Assembly: GCF_965363235.1 (NCBI RefSeq)
Contig: NC_134842.1
Location: 32,240,958-32,304,957 of the forward strand
DNA from: Mytilus galloprovincialis
Taxonomy: Eukaryota > Mollusca > Bivalvia > Mytilida > Mytilidae
DNA: 64,000 nucleotides
Direction: 5' to 3'
The notes under the pieces were generated by a model. The model saw only the letters and a list, made by a program, of their open reading frames with translations, was not told the DNA's origin and did not search any database. This document shows positions 10,870 to 22,875 of this stretch, piece after piece; within the stretch, counting starts at the first letter, position 1, and each line of letters opens with the position of its first letter. The translations under genes and the position numbers were made by a program.

Positions 10870-12893
10870 TTAGACGAAATAATGACAAACCACAATATAC
10901 CATGTGGTAAAAATGTCCTTAGCTAGTTTGGTCAAAGACACATCGTATGGCTCTACCATATCGTGATGGTGTCCATAAAATTTACGGAGTGTCAATTTTA
11001 ATCTGTCCTCCTCATAACTATGTTGGAGCAGTTTTTGCGTTAGGAGCACACTCCTGTATATGAAGTCCGTATAGTGTGAACAAGCACGAGAATAACGTAT
11101 CAATTGTGATATGTAAACACCATACGAAGGGGCAGAGGGTATGTTACTGCTGAGAAATGGGAAATTGATAATTGGGAAGTTGAAATCGTCCCGTTTATCA
11201 TAGATTTTCGTGTGAAGTCGTCCATCTACGTCAATATTGAGGAAAAGACCAAGGTATGAAGCAGTCCTTCTAGTATCAGTAGTATTCTTAATTTCAAGTT
11301 CACTGGGATATATGAGATGTAGGTATTGGCTGAAATATGGGTTATTCAATGACAGAACATCATCAATATATCGGAAGGTAAAATTAAAGATTTCGAAAAT
11401 TGCTTTTTCTTTTTGTCTTTTAGAAGGTTCTGAATGAATTCTGCTTCATACGAGTACAAAAACAAATCAGCCAGCAGGGGTGCACAATTAGTACCAATTG
11501 GAATACCGACTGTCTGTTGAAATATAAATCCTCAAAACTCAACAAATATATTGTCGATCAAAAAGTCCAGCATTTTGATAATATCATCTTCAGTATATTT
11601 TCTGGAAGATTCAGTGTGATTCTTCACAAAATATGAATTATTGTAACCGAAAACAAGAAAGGAGTAGGGGCATTAAGGCCTAGTTTTAGCCCAAGAAAAT
11701 AAAATGTTTGATAACCATTTCAAATTGGCACATAATGTTTAGAAATGCATAGGGTCAAGAAATATAAATGAAAAACATAAAGAGTTTTTATCTGATGACG
11801 TCACAATTACGTCATAATATGTACTTTTTTCACAAAAACAATGAAAATTACAGAATTTATGCAGTTTTCTATCTTTATTTCCGTTGTGGAAACATCCTGC
11901 GCAGCCAAGAAACAACAAAATAATTTAACAGAAGCTTTATTATAACTATTGGCATACTCACACCAAATATAAAGTTGTTTCTTGGATGCGCACATACTTT
12001 TCAATCTAGAATATACTTAAAATTTGATGAAAAAACAAGGAAAATCACAAAATTTAACAAAATATGCAAATTGAGTCATGATTTGTTGCCATGGTAACTT
12101 GTTCAATATTAAATTTGTTTTGTTTTTCTTAGTACCTTATACTTTAGTCAAGTTTTCATCTATTTAAGAATATGCATGATAACTTTTAAATTTGCAGTAA
12201 TTTTTGGGCCAAATAAGGGCCTTATTGCCCCTACTCCTTTGTATCTACGATTCTCATTTTTATAGAAAAAGCTCTGTTTTATGAGATGGTGAAGTCGATC
12301 TTTCAACTGAGCATGGGGAATAGTAGTATATAGCGTAGAAAAATCAAAAGTTTTTATGTTGCTGCAAAATTGCAAAGATTGTGATCGAAGGTTAAGCAGT
12401 AGATCTTTCGAATTTTTGAGAATCCACATCTGGTTAACACCACTGGTAGAATATATCTCCTCACAGTATTTTTGAAGCCCATCTTTAACTGTAGAAAGAA
12501 TAGGAGTCAATACTTTAGAAAGATGTTTAGTCGAACATTTTGAAGACCCAGCTATGTATCGTTCTTTATATATGGAGTTTTGTGTAATTTAAGTATCCAG
12601 TATAATGCAGGCAAGTTTTCTTTGTTTTCTTTGATGTTGATACCAAAAGAAAGAAGGACAGATTTATGATTTTGTAAAATTTCGTCCTTGGTAAATGATG
12701 TTAAAGAATATGTAGGATTACCAGTAGTTTTATCAATTCCAAGCTCTGTAGTGAGACATTGCAAATAATGTTTTATACATATGAAGACAATATTATTGGA
12801 GGCTTCATCTGCTGGAACAACGACATATTTGTCATGCAAAGAGGATAAAGCATCCACAACCTCCGGATTCTTGAAAGGGTTAAAACGATACAT
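10870..12893 (-). mobile_element. Penelope-like retroelement, broken reverse transcriptase
   Basis: Three minus-strand open frames give one reverse transcriptase, read from right to left. 12893-12552 has VVVPADEASNNIVFIC and a WILKLHKTP motif. 12510-12240 has MWILKNSKDLL and the catalytic motif-A segment TFDFSTLYTTIP. The part left of 11640 has QTVGIPIGTNCAPLL (about 11460-11520), the catalytic YIDD (11359-11370) and the thumb segment YLGLFLNIDVDGRLHTKIYD. These are characteristic of Penelope-like RTs. The frame is broken near 12550, 11525 and 11400, and a separate element is inserted at 11661-12237. No GIY-YIG endonuclease is seen downstream, where R4 begins instead. The element is dead. It lies between TLR pseudogenes 1 and 2; related fragments are at 35085, 51955 and 56640. 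Confidence 0.85.
11661..12237. mobile_element. Non-autonomous terminal-inverted-repeat element nested in the RT
   Basis: The left end 'ggagtaggggcattaaggcc' and the right end, whose reverse complement is 'ggagtaggggcaataaggcc', are inverted repeats, and similarity continues inward through a 'gcccaa'/'ttgggc' pair. The flanks 'agatacaaa' and 'tttcttgtt' (read on the minus strand) rejoin into a plausible continuous RT reading frame, so the segment is an insertion. No transposase is present. The flanking AAA and TTT make any target-site duplication unresolved. A 65-codon open frame inside has no family match. Confidence 0.75.
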
Positions 12894-13384
12894 ATCACTA
12901 TGGTTACATCAATACCGGAAACAATTAAATAAAAAAATAATAAATCCCATACATTAAGAATTAAGCATATCATGTACAATTTATTTCTTCTTTACTTGTG
13001 TCTATTTCCTATCTCATGATTGAATCCAAATACATACAGTATGTACATTATTAGTTTTCCAATTGTTATCCTTTTATTTTTATTTCTGGTAACACGTTCT
13101 GTTTTTGTTTAACTAAATCGAGACAGATGTTTCCCGCTAACCTCTTATTACGTAATAATAACTATACGGTCATTTCTATTTTTTTTTTTTTTTTATTAAA
13201 GGCGACATTAAATGCATGTATATCATCTCTAGAAATACTTATCAGTCTATCTTTTATCAACCCAAACCGTCTCATTCATCGAACATTATTTATTGAGTAG
13301 TACGAAACATATAAACAAACTACAAAAAGGTTAGAAAGTAAGATGAACCCTACCAAACACCAGACGGCTTCTTCAAAGTAATAC
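12894..13384. other. Intergenic, no gene seen
   Basis: AT-rich DNA right of the retroelement, with a poly-T run near 13175-13193. Nothing is recognised as coding. Confidence 0.5.
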
Positions 13385-13500
13385 GTATAAAAAAAAGTGA
13401 TATGGTTGCCAATGAGACAACTCTCTTTAAGAGATCAAATGAAACATAAATTAACAACTGTGGGTCGACGTGCGGCCTTCAACAAAGGTCAAAGCAAAAG
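13385..13500 (+). repeat. Dispersed repeat R1
   Basis: Contains 'ttgccaatgagacaactctc' and 'gcggccttcaacaa', the hallmark phrases of R1. Confidence 0.7.
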
Positions 13501-14932
13501 CTTATTAAGACATTCATCAACATAGTAGTTGCATTATACTTTCATTATGTTATAAGCAAGTTAGACACCATAATGGTGCATGTGAAACGAATTGTGTGTT
13601 TTTTGTGACATTATAATTTCATATAATGTACTAACGCTATTTTACAAATTATTCCATTTATCTAACTAATAACTTGCTTTTTAAGCACAGTAGAGTGACA
13701 TGAACAATTATCGCTAGAAACTAAGAACGGACAAGCCGTTGTCAATGTTAATGAAAACGTCGTCATTGGAAAAATAGCAATTAACAGAGTTTCATAAGTC
13801 ATCTCAACTCTGTTGTTTTGTTCTCATTTTCTCCGTACCAGAAAAAGCGAAAAAATCAATCTCGTTGAGATGACCAACGATTATCTATAACTATGGTTCA
13901 GATTGAATGAAATATTTTATGTATTTGAAACATTGTGTTTCATCTTCATATATCTGCAGTGTATATAAAGTGCGAATCCAGCTAGTTCATTTTTCACTGT
14001 CATATGCGGGTATGTCTATTGTAGAATAAAGGATCATGGGAAAACTGTATTTGATTACATTTTGAAAATACCAAATGAATTGATTTGAAGGAAAGTTTTT
14101 ACATATTTTCATTGTGATATGTCTTTATTATGTACAAACATAGCATTAAAGTTCAAATAAGTGTTATAAAAGCAACATAATATAGCATATCGATTTTTGA
14201 AAGCGATCCATTTTAACTATAGATGCGATGAATTATCACTGTTAGTGCAGTCATTTCTGATGTGGAATTTTCGAAGATGCGAGGAATTTTTATTGTAGAA
14301 TTATGTGATAAATGCACTTGAAACAAATGAAAAAACATAGTTGATGACTTTAGAATTTATGATAAATGTATTTTCAAATTGAAATACAAACTCCTCATTA
14401 ATTCTTTATCAAATATATAGCTTTTCAAACTTGTAACAAAAACGCTTCTCAAAATGTCATATTGTATTCTTCAAATTACGTTTTTCCTTGATTTAAAAAA
14501 AAATTAAAAGATATTTCTGTATTTTTTTTAAGTCAAAGATTGATATTGCGGAGTTTAAGTGCAGTCTGTGTAAAATAGAGACGAGTACATTTGAGGACGT
14601 TATCTTCCACGCAATAAATACACTTGCGAACAGAGAAATATGCATCTTGAAACGCAATGGTGACAGAAAAGCTTATAAAAGATTAACTTTCCCCAGTTGT
14701 ACCCTCAACTGCTTCAATTTCCATATTCTGAAAAAAGATAGTGTTGGTAGAACAAATGTTTTTGACTCGATTGTTGCTTGTATGATTTTAACTGTATAAG
14801 GTGAAACGGTATGTGACATGAATTATCAACAGTCATTAAAACATGAAATGTAAGGTGTGGGCGAACTTTTTTGTTTGCATTGGTAAAGCACCCTTGATAC
14901 AAAAAAAAAATATCCGTAATGAACAGCTCGAT
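13501..14932. other. Intergenic, no gene seen
   Basis: No exon, RNA gene or clear repeat is recognised. Confidence 0.45.
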
Positions 14933-15075
14933 ACCAGAGGAGGATTTAGGGGGACAGGGGGTTGCCCCCTTTTTGGGAAAACATTTGGTTACTTTTATAT
15001 GGAATCACTGGAGCGGGCCCCCTCTTAGGTAGTCATTGGACCCCTACTTATAAAAATTTCTAGATCCGCGAGTGG
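14933..15075 (+). repeat. Dispersed repeat R5, left member of an inverted pair
   Basis: Reads 'gaggaggatttaggggga', then a block of 'ttgccccctttttgggaaaa', then 'gagcgggccccctcttaggt'. The same block occurs in reverse orientation at 16268-16437, so the two copies could pair across about 1.2 kb. Confidence 0.8.
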
Positions 15076-16267
15076 ATACTACCACAGAGGTCAAACAATG
15101 CACATTTGGGTAATTGTACACAACATGCATGCTACAATTCATGTTTGATGATCTTAGACCCTTTAGACCTCTATGTGGGCTATTTCGGTAACTTGGTAAA
15201 AATCCCAAAACTGGATACAAGGTTAGATTCAGCATGTCAAAGAACCCCAAATATCCATAAGGTCTTTTGTCTATAAAAATGCATGCATGGGATACATTTG
15301 TTATTGAAGGCATGACTGTAACAATAGGATGAAGATAAAAAAAATATCTTATACTGGGGTCTCATAGGGGGGGGGGGGGTTCTGATCCCTGACCCCGCTT
15401 ACTGCTTTATAAGATTCCCGTATCCCGCTATACTTTATTTCTCGTTTTCACGACACAATCATTTGACTATCACGTGTCACGCTTACAAAAAAATCGGCAA
15501 TTCCGCGTCACGCTTATACCCCAACGCGACCCACTATTCTACTCTTTTCTGACTCATATTAAGCCCATTATAAATATATTAAAAAAGTGTTTTCTATCCC
15601 TTTTTATCCCGTTTCGTTTCGGGTTGAGCCACAGATAGATAAGATGTCATATGTGGCTCTGAGACAACTCTCAAAACGAGTCACAATTTTAAAAGTATAC
15701 CTTTATACGTCAAAATACGGTCTTCAACATGGAGTCTTGGCTCACACCGAACAGCAAGTTATAAAGGGCCCCAGTGTAAAACCTTTTAAACGGGAAAACC
15801 AACGATTCAATCTTTATCAAGATGTACGTAATTAGTGGTGAAGAGTCATGGAAATGGATAAAAAAAAACAAGGGTATGGAAATGGATAAAAAAAAAAAAC
15901 AAGGATAAAGATCCCTATACGATTCATAAGAAATTTTAAAAATGGAATACATTTGAAATAAATGTTATTTCTATTGAATTTATTTAGAGTGTTTTAAAAC
16001 CAAACTTTCCTCCGTAAGTTAAATTTTATCAAATCCGTCTCTTACTTTATCTATTGTTTGAGCAAGTCGGCTAAATTAAGGCTTTACAGCTAATTTCCTA
16101 ATGCATGTAAAGCAAAACTTTGGTTGACTTGATTGCTTAGTTTGTATAATTGTTTATACAAACTTTGTAAATAAGATTGACATCTTTAAACAATATGTAT
16201 CGGCATAGTTTAACCTGTATTTATATAATTATTATAGTTGAATTAAATTGGGTGTTATCATAATGAT
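15076..16267. repeat. Repeat-rich spacer between R5 copies
   Basis: Contains a poly-G run (15367-15379), an R1-related stretch at about 15630-15810 ('cttataaagggccccagtgt'-type text, 'aaacgggaaaacc'), and a short tandem duplication of a 'gaaatggataaaaaaaa' phrase at 15849-15906. No gene is seen. Confidence 0.5.
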
Positions 16268-16437
16268 TGTACCAGTGACGGATTCAGAAATTTTCATAAG
16301 TGGGGGCCCACTGACTGACCTAAGAGGGGGCCCGCTCCAGTCACGCTTCAGTGATTCCCTATATAAGCAACCATATTTTTTCCCAAAAAATGGGGGCCCG
16401 GGTCCCCTGCCCCCCCCCCCTAAATCCGCCTCTGTGT
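16268..16437 (-). repeat. Dispersed repeat R5, right member of an inverted pair
   Basis: This is the reverse complement of the 14933 copy, with 'aagagggggcccgctccagt', then 'tatataagcaaccatatttt', then a poly-C run and 'taaatccgcctctg'. Open frames over it on both strands are produced by the repeat. Confidence 0.8.
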
Positions 16438-17355
16438 ACAAAAAAAAACAAAGCAAGCACGCTAACTAAAGTCTTGCTTTACATGCTTAAAAAAATACGC
16501 TGTAATAGATTAAAAAATAAATATATCATACAGTGAAAATGCGCCGCATATACAATACTAATGAATCGCTCTACAGTGAAAATGAAAGAATAGTATCATT
16601 ATTCGACAGTAAACATGACTCGCATAAAGAAAGCATCATAGTGGAATTCAGTTCAATATGAAGAAACAGAATGACAAAACCTATTCTACGTTATACAACT
16701 TTAATAATTGTGTTGAAATGAATAATTTTTTCTGCAACAACATCTTACCTGTTAGTTATAAAACACCTGCGCGATCTGTTCGTGAAATGTCCTAAATATT
16801 CACCTATTTTGGTATATATTTCACAGCTATTTGGATTTAGGCGCGAAAAAACCCCGTTCGCATCTCTTACTTTGTTTTATTAGTATTATGTGTTTCTTAA
16901 CATATACTTTTTAACTAATTTTCTTCATTTTCTTCAAAAATAAAAAAAAAGTCGTCTGTTTATTTATCATTCTACATCAAAAATTTCTGGCATATACAGT
17001 AAAAATGATATTTTAGGATCCGCACTTTAAATACACTGTATCTGTAAATAATTGTATTTTCAAACATTGAAAGTGATGATTCAGCAAATTAATGTAATAG
17101 AACAAAACTTCCTCTTTATAAAACTTAACTGAATGACACTGCACGATATTTATTTAAGATATTAATTCCTTTACAAAACGTTATAGCATTATAATTTATT
17201 TTTTTCATTATCCTATTAAACGTTGTACTTATTTTAGTTCTCCCTTGTGTTACGCATGTCATAACGAGATGTACAAGGCATGAGTACTCACCTGCTTTCA
17301 TTTCATAACAAGATGTGAAAAAGTTGACTGAAGATTATAAAGTATCTTAAAGGAG
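16438..17355. other. 5' flank of TLR pseudogene 2, no gene seen
   Basis: AT-rich. From about 17220 it can be loosely aligned with the sequence just upstream of exon 1 of the intact TLR, so it probably held the promoter. No individual control site is convincing. Confidence 0.35.
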
Positions 17356-17407
17356 ATGACAGTATCTAACGCCTTCCTGACAATATGTCAATGTATACTG
17401 CTAGCAT
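17356..17407 (+). pseudogene. Signal-peptide exon of TLR pseudogene 2
   Basis: Exon of exactly 52 nt, the same length as exon 1 of the intact copy: an ATG, 16 further codons (MTVSNAFLTICQCILLA) and one spare base, then a GTGAG donor at 17408. The short hydrophobic peptide fits a signal sequence. Phase 1 matches exon 2 at 18688. This exon itself is intact; the gene is broken downstream. Confidence 0.65.
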
Positions 17408-18259
17408 GTGAGCATTCTTTATATTCTTATCAATTTATGAACAGTGGTATAATTTCAAGTATGTTTAAGCTGGTCAAATTTTAATAATATTTCAGCTAGA
17501 GTTATTTTAAAAAAACGTTAGCATAAAAAGTGACCGGTACCATTAGAAGGAAAACAAACATTTTAATGATACTTTTCCACTGTAAATTTTGTATTTACAG
17601 ATTCAAAATAATGACTTATTTGTAGAAACCAATAAAAGACTGAATGTTAAGGTAAGTAAGCTATTATGAAGTCTCGGGACCTTAAATAATCAATCGCAGA
17701 TTAAATAGCAGTCATTGTCATTTAAGAAGGAGTCCATTGCACCAGCAACGAACAAGGTTCGATTTCACAACATCTCTGTTGACAGGCTTTATTGATAACT
17801 TTAGATGTCCAATATACGTATTTGCCATCGATTCGCCTTTGTCATAACCTATAGGTAACATCCATCAGATCTACATTTCCTTATGTTACGCTTTAGAGCA
17901 TGACAATATCATTTAAAAGAAATCTGCGCTGATTAAAAGTCCATGAGGTATTTATTTCCCTTAGAAGAAATCAATTAAAAATAACTTTTGTGTAACATAT
18001 ATATACATGTATTGAATATTTGTAACAATGATGATGTTAAAACACAAATCCTGTATGATATGCTTGTCGGTATAAAAACCGTTATCTCCTTAGCTTTTAC
18101 AGCCAAAAAGGATAAACGGATATTCAATCTCACTCTCTAAATGTAATGACAAACGGAGGTGTTAATACATGAGTTAATTCATCATTACAATGTGCAGTAA
18201 CAGAATCATGCATAATCATATTTCACGAAAAGACTTTGCAGACTATAAGATATGGCGTT

Positions 18260-18368
18260 TGCTCCTTGTTGAAGATCATACGGTGACCTATAGTTGTTAA
18301 TCTCTGTGTCATTTCGTCTCTTGTGGAGAGTTGTCTCATGGACAACCATACTATATCTTCTTTTTTAT
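18260..18368 (-). repeat. Dispersed repeat R1, reverse copy
   Basis: Contains 'gtggagagttgtctcatgga' and 'accatactatatcttctttt', the reverse complement of R1. It lies in the intron of TLR pseudogene 2. Confidence 0.75.
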
Positions 18369-18687
18369 ATTCACGATATCAAATATCATTTTCTTCAACT
18401 TTTAGAAAATACCGAATCAAACAAATTATCTGCTCATTTAAAATATGAAAACAACAATTTATAAACTACATGCGTCCGAAACGCTTTCCTGTATTTTTTC
18501 TTAGTCAGGAAGGCTCAAAGCAAAATATTTTAAAGCAAAAGATTTTTAAGAACCGCAACATATAAAGAGCTATGAACAAAAAGGATCTAAAATAATAGCC
18601 ATACCTATCTAGGGTCAACTTTGTCTACATATTTGCCTGGAAATAATAAAATGAATTATATGCTATTTCCTTTTTTTACTTCAACAG

Positions 18688-21114
18688 GGTCAATAAAGGT
18701 CACACACAGCAAACTTAATGACAAGATTGTCAAGCTTATAGATTGTTCACGGAAAAATTTAACATTAATGCCAATTTTCCTGCAAAATTCAACAATAGAT
18801 ATCTATCTTCAAGGAAACTTTTTACGCGTAGTTCCTGTGTGGTCTTTCCAAAAAACTAGAAAAATAAAACGCGTAGATCTATCTGAAAATCTACTGACAG
18901 CGATTGAAATGGGAGCATTCGAGGGACTTGTCGAACTTACAATGTACCGATCTCAATCTTGGATCTAACAGGTTAACTTCAAAGTCCCTTCCTGAAAATA
19001 TTTTTCAAGGTTTGGTCTCTCTTCAGAAACTAGATACATCTACGAATTACTTCTACGATAATTATCCATATTTCCAATCCGAAATATCAAAAGTAAGATC
19101 ATTGGTCAAGTTACAAATTGATCTAGATAGACGACACCAAATAGACAAAAGTCTTTGTAATTTGTTAAAGTTACAGGACCTCGGAATTTTTGCACCATTT
19201 GGACAAATATTTTCAGACAATTTATTCCAAAACCTAAAGTGTCTGAAAATAGAAATTTTATCACTTTACGTGGTGAGTTCTCTCGCACCTGATACGTTCA
19301 TTTCTTTTCCATCATTAAAAACGCTAAGGATAATGATTTCGCATAGGGAAGCTGCATACGACGCCATAAGCAGTATTTTTAATTCTTTCAAGGTTTTCAA
19401 AGGTAAAAATATGACAGAAATAAGCATTACTCAAAATCCACATCGAAACGGGTTTGTATTTGGCCATAATCATTTTGCAGTACTTCAAGACATATGTCTA
19501 CAAAAGTTAAATTTGGTGGATGATAGTATACTTGGCATACACTTTAAGCCTTTGGAAGTGTACGGATATAAGGAGAATTGCTTAGAAGAATTAGATTTAT
19601 CCAATAATTTAATGTTTAACAGCAAGAGTAACTATTTGTATGCATTATGTTTAAGCATTTGAAAATAGCTAGACTTCCGCTTACGGTAGTGAGAAAAACA
19701 CATATTAAACGATCGACTGGAAATGACGTATGTGAGTCGTTTTGCCTTCCAAAAACTTTAGAAGAATTAGACTTACATTCTAACGTAAAAGAACACATTA
19801 TGAAAGGAATAGCTCATACAACTATTATCAACGGGTCAAATTTAAAAACTTTAAAGTTGGCTAACATTACATTCAGGGACTGTGATGGTACGATTTTTGG
19901 CATTGAAAATCTAGAGTATTTAGATATTTCAGGATTTATTTGCAAAGTTTTAAGTGAACATCTTCTGTCTCAATTTCCAAAATTGATTACTCTCATTGCA
20001 CGAGATGCTAGTCTTGGATTAGGTTTGAATACCCATACAGATGCCTCAGAATTTCTAAAAATGAATTTAGATCTACAACACATTGATTTGATGCAAAATC
20101 ACATAAATTCCTTACCAGATGGTTTATTTCATCATCCATTTAGACAAAAACTTTCTATCATATTGGACAGAAACAACTTGCAATCACTACCAAACTTTCC
20201 TTCAAGACCAAATACAATTAAAAGTGTCAGTCTGAAATATAATAGATTGTCGTGTTTAAGCGAAAACGATATGGCTATGCTAAACATTATCAAACCTTCA
20301 AGTGTTTTTTTCGGTGGAAATCCGATTGAATGTTCTTGTAATACTCTAAGTTTTCTTAAATGGATGAACCATTCAGGCTTTATAAATGATATTAGTGACA
20401 TTGAATGCATAAGCCAAAATGGAACTCTTGTAACGTTGTCGCACTTCTTGCACACTCTAAAATCATATGAAATCAGTTGTCAAACGAAGTTATGGATAAC
20501 AGTGGCAAGTTGCATTACTTCTTTCACTATTGTGGCATTAATCTTTGGAACAGTATACTATCGCTACCGATTTGCATTTGAGTATTTCTTTCTGAGAGTT
20601 AAGATTAAACTAAGGCATTACCAGCCTCTTTCGGATGATTTCAATTATGATGCGTTTATTTCATACAGTCACAAAGACATACCATGGGTAAAAACACTCC
20701 ACGACAAATTGGACTCGAAAGGTTTTAGCCTCTGTTTATATCACAAGGATTTCCAAGGTGGAATGCCTATTGCCGAGTGCATCGTTGAAGCCATCAATTC
20801 AAGCAGAAAGGTCGTATTTGTTATTACTGACGATTTCCTGGAGAGTAGTTGGGGAACGTATGAAATAGAAATGACAAAAATGCATGCTTTCAGAGAGGGT
20901 CGTGAATCAATGGTAGTTGTTATACTGAAGGATGACATAAAAAAAGGACAAACTTCCCAAAGCCTTGAGAGAAATCTGGTATAAAGTCGTATGTATTGTG
21001 TGGCCATCTGATTCCGAGGCTCCGTATAACTCTGAGGAAATGTTCTACGAGAACCTAAGTAAAGCATTATCCGATGGTCGTATGAGAATAAGTGATGATA
21101 ACCCTTCAATGTAA
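18688..21114 (+). pseudogene. Toll-like receptor pseudogene 2 (large exon)
   Basis: The exon follows a pyrimidine-rich acceptor (AG at 18686-18687) and would run to a TAA at 21112-21114. Against the intact copy it has three frame breaks: a net gain of about 7 nt near 18940-18955 (just after the GAFEGLVEL repeat), a loss of 4 nt near 19650 (at the YALC/FKHLKI junction), and a gain of one G near 20946 in the TIR domain (KDDIKK, then DKLPK in another frame). Between the breaks the frames are open and all domains are recognisable: LRRs, LRR cap (ECSCNTL), a helix near 20490-20560, TIR box 1 YDAFISYS, KDFQGG in the BB loop, and WYKVVCIVWP in the final frame. Lengths of 7, 4 and 1 argue for decay, though a single-base change could be an assembly error. 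Confidence 0.85.
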
Positions 21115-21250
21115 AAGACAAACATAAAACATTAAACATTAAAAAGTAAAGACGAATATGCAAATGATATAAATATTATATTAAAACCGTTATGAATTTA
21201 TGTTTACATTATTGTATGCGATTTATGTGATAAACTTTTCAAAATTAATT
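21115..21250 (+). other. 3' untranslated region shared with the TLR fragment at 35470
   Basis: After the stop codon, about 130 bases ('aaaagtaaagacga', 'ttgtatgcgatttatg') align with 35470-35590. This shows that the 35-kb fragment came from a copy close to pseudogene 2. Confidence 0.65.
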
Positions 21251-21355
21251 TCATGTATCACAAATTTCACTTTTTTTTTATATATATAAAAATGAATCGT
21301 TTACAAATATAATATATATCTTTTTCACCAAAAAATTAAAAGGGAAAAATATCAC

Positions 21356-21740
21356 CTTATCACCTTGCACAAAGCTTTTTAAAAGTTATGAATCTGAACA
21401 GAGGTCAATACACTTTTTACAATCTAAATCACTTCCTAGATTGTGATCATGCATTACATTTTGGTTTCAGATCAGTGTCGTTAACAAATGATTTTAAAAA
21501 TGAAAAGTCCTAAATATTTAGATTTAAAAATCAAACTTCAAACATTACTTGAACCTATTATATTGTAAATCTTTTACCATCTATTTCCATTCTTGTGTTA
21601 CAATCGAAATAGATTATCTTTTTTACACTAATAACTTCCTTGAAAAATTAAGTACTACATGCACAAGTAAAAAACGTCACAAGGAAGCTATAAGTTAAAG
21701 TGTAAATTTTATATGTGACATTTTATGCCACGGATAGATT
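21356..21740 (+). repeat. Relic block related to the TLR 5' flank
   Basis: Phrases such as 'aaaatgaaaagtcctaaa' and a 'gatcatgcattacattttgg' stretch are shared with 42180-42500, immediately upstream of the intact TLR, and with 39735-40090. No first exon follows here. It is probably the leftover promoter region of a lost copy, or a duplicated segment. Confidence 0.55.
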
Positions 21741-22130
21741 ACCGTAGCTTTATTAGGCAGACCTTTGGTTGGATGGTTTCGAGATCCTGATCCCCGTCCG
21801 GTTTCCATTTCTTTCTCACTATTAGGCTGGTATTACCCTCGGGGACGAAACGTCCACCAGCAGTGGTATCCACCCGTGTTGTGTAACTAGTTATCAAAGG
21901 TACCAGTCTATAATTTAATATGCCAGACTCGCGTTTCGTCTACATAAGATTCATCAATGTCGCTCAGATCAAAAACGTTATAAAGCTAAACAAGTAAAAA
22001 GTTGAAGAGCATTTACGACCAAACATTCCAAAAAATTGTGCCAAAATACGGCTAAGGTTATATATGCCTGGTATAAGAAAATCCGTCGTATTTCGAATAC
22101 TTCATACTTTTGTAAACAGGAAATTTTTTT
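21741..22130 (+). repeat. Dispersed repeat ending in R3
   Basis: The left part (to about 21910) is an unnamed GC-richer repeat ('ttaccgtagctttattaggc'). From about 21925 the R3 text begins ('gactcgcgtttcgtctacat', later 'aaattgtgccaaaatacggc'). Confidence 0.6.
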
Positions 22131-22264
22131 TGTTCATCGGGATTTTTGTTAAGTGTCGTTTTTGAAAAGTTCAAATTTAAAGCAGCAAGCATTTCCCTTT
22201 CTTCAGATGAGTTTATCTTCAGAGCTATTCCTTTTTTTTAAATGAATATTCATTTGTTTTGTGT

Positions 22265-22470
22265 AAAGATAACAAACCGTTGTCAAAGACAGGAACCCCA
22301 GTGCTATTGTTAAGCGCATTGTCAGAAATAGGTTGTAAAAAAGAACAATTTGAATTTTACAATTTAAGAAGCGGCGGGGTTTCAGAGTCTTCACATAATT
22401 ACCCCATGGAAAGATTACTAAAATCGGTCGCTGAACTACAATTTTTATTAAATACGGTTCACAAAAGAAA
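22265..22470 (+). pseudogene. Tyrosine-recombinase C-terminal relic
   Basis: The plus-strand frame carries 'LRSGGVSESSHN' followed by 'MERLLK', preceded by 'EIGCKKEQFEFYN'. This is the pattern around the active-site arginine of eukaryotic tyrosine recombinases of the Crypton/DIRS type (H-S-LRSGG...AN...ERLLKRHGRW). The expected histidine before the arginine is replaced, the RHGRW stretch is missing, and only about 60 codons remain. This is an inference from a remembered motif. Confidence 0.4.
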
Positions 22471-22599
22471 AAAAAATATCCAAGATTTCACTTTCAAAAC
22501 ATTTGAATTGATAGTCGTTTGTAATGAGATGAAAATGGTCACACTACTGCTTTATGTTTTTTCCCTTTGTTTTGTCGAACTGCTTCGGTGCGTCCATAA

Positions 22600-22875
22600 T
22601 TCATACTAGTGTTCAGTGGTTTTATTTTGACGTTACTAGAAAAAGTGTTATGTTCGGATGATGAAAGCGAAGGAAAACATAAAACTAGTTGTTATCTTTA
22701 TTTATATTTACTTTTCATTTCTTAATAAGAAGACTTTTAAATACTTTCTGCAGCTTTTTTTTTCTAATAATCGACAAAACACCAACGCTTTGTCTACAGT
22801 TATTTTCAGATACATGTCTTTGGCTGTTGTCTGTTTTATGGTCGGGTTGTTGTCGCTTTGACACATTCCCCATTT
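22600..22875 (-). repeat. R1-related reverse copy
   Basis: The stretch 'tggtcgggttgttgtcgctt' plus 'gacacattccccatttcctt' matches 40770-40835. Small open frames on both strands here are shadows of the repeat. Confidence 0.6.

Noticed and set aside
16232..16536. Overlapping proline- and glycine-rich frames
   Set aside because: They come from the GC-rich runs of repeat R5 and occur on both strands.
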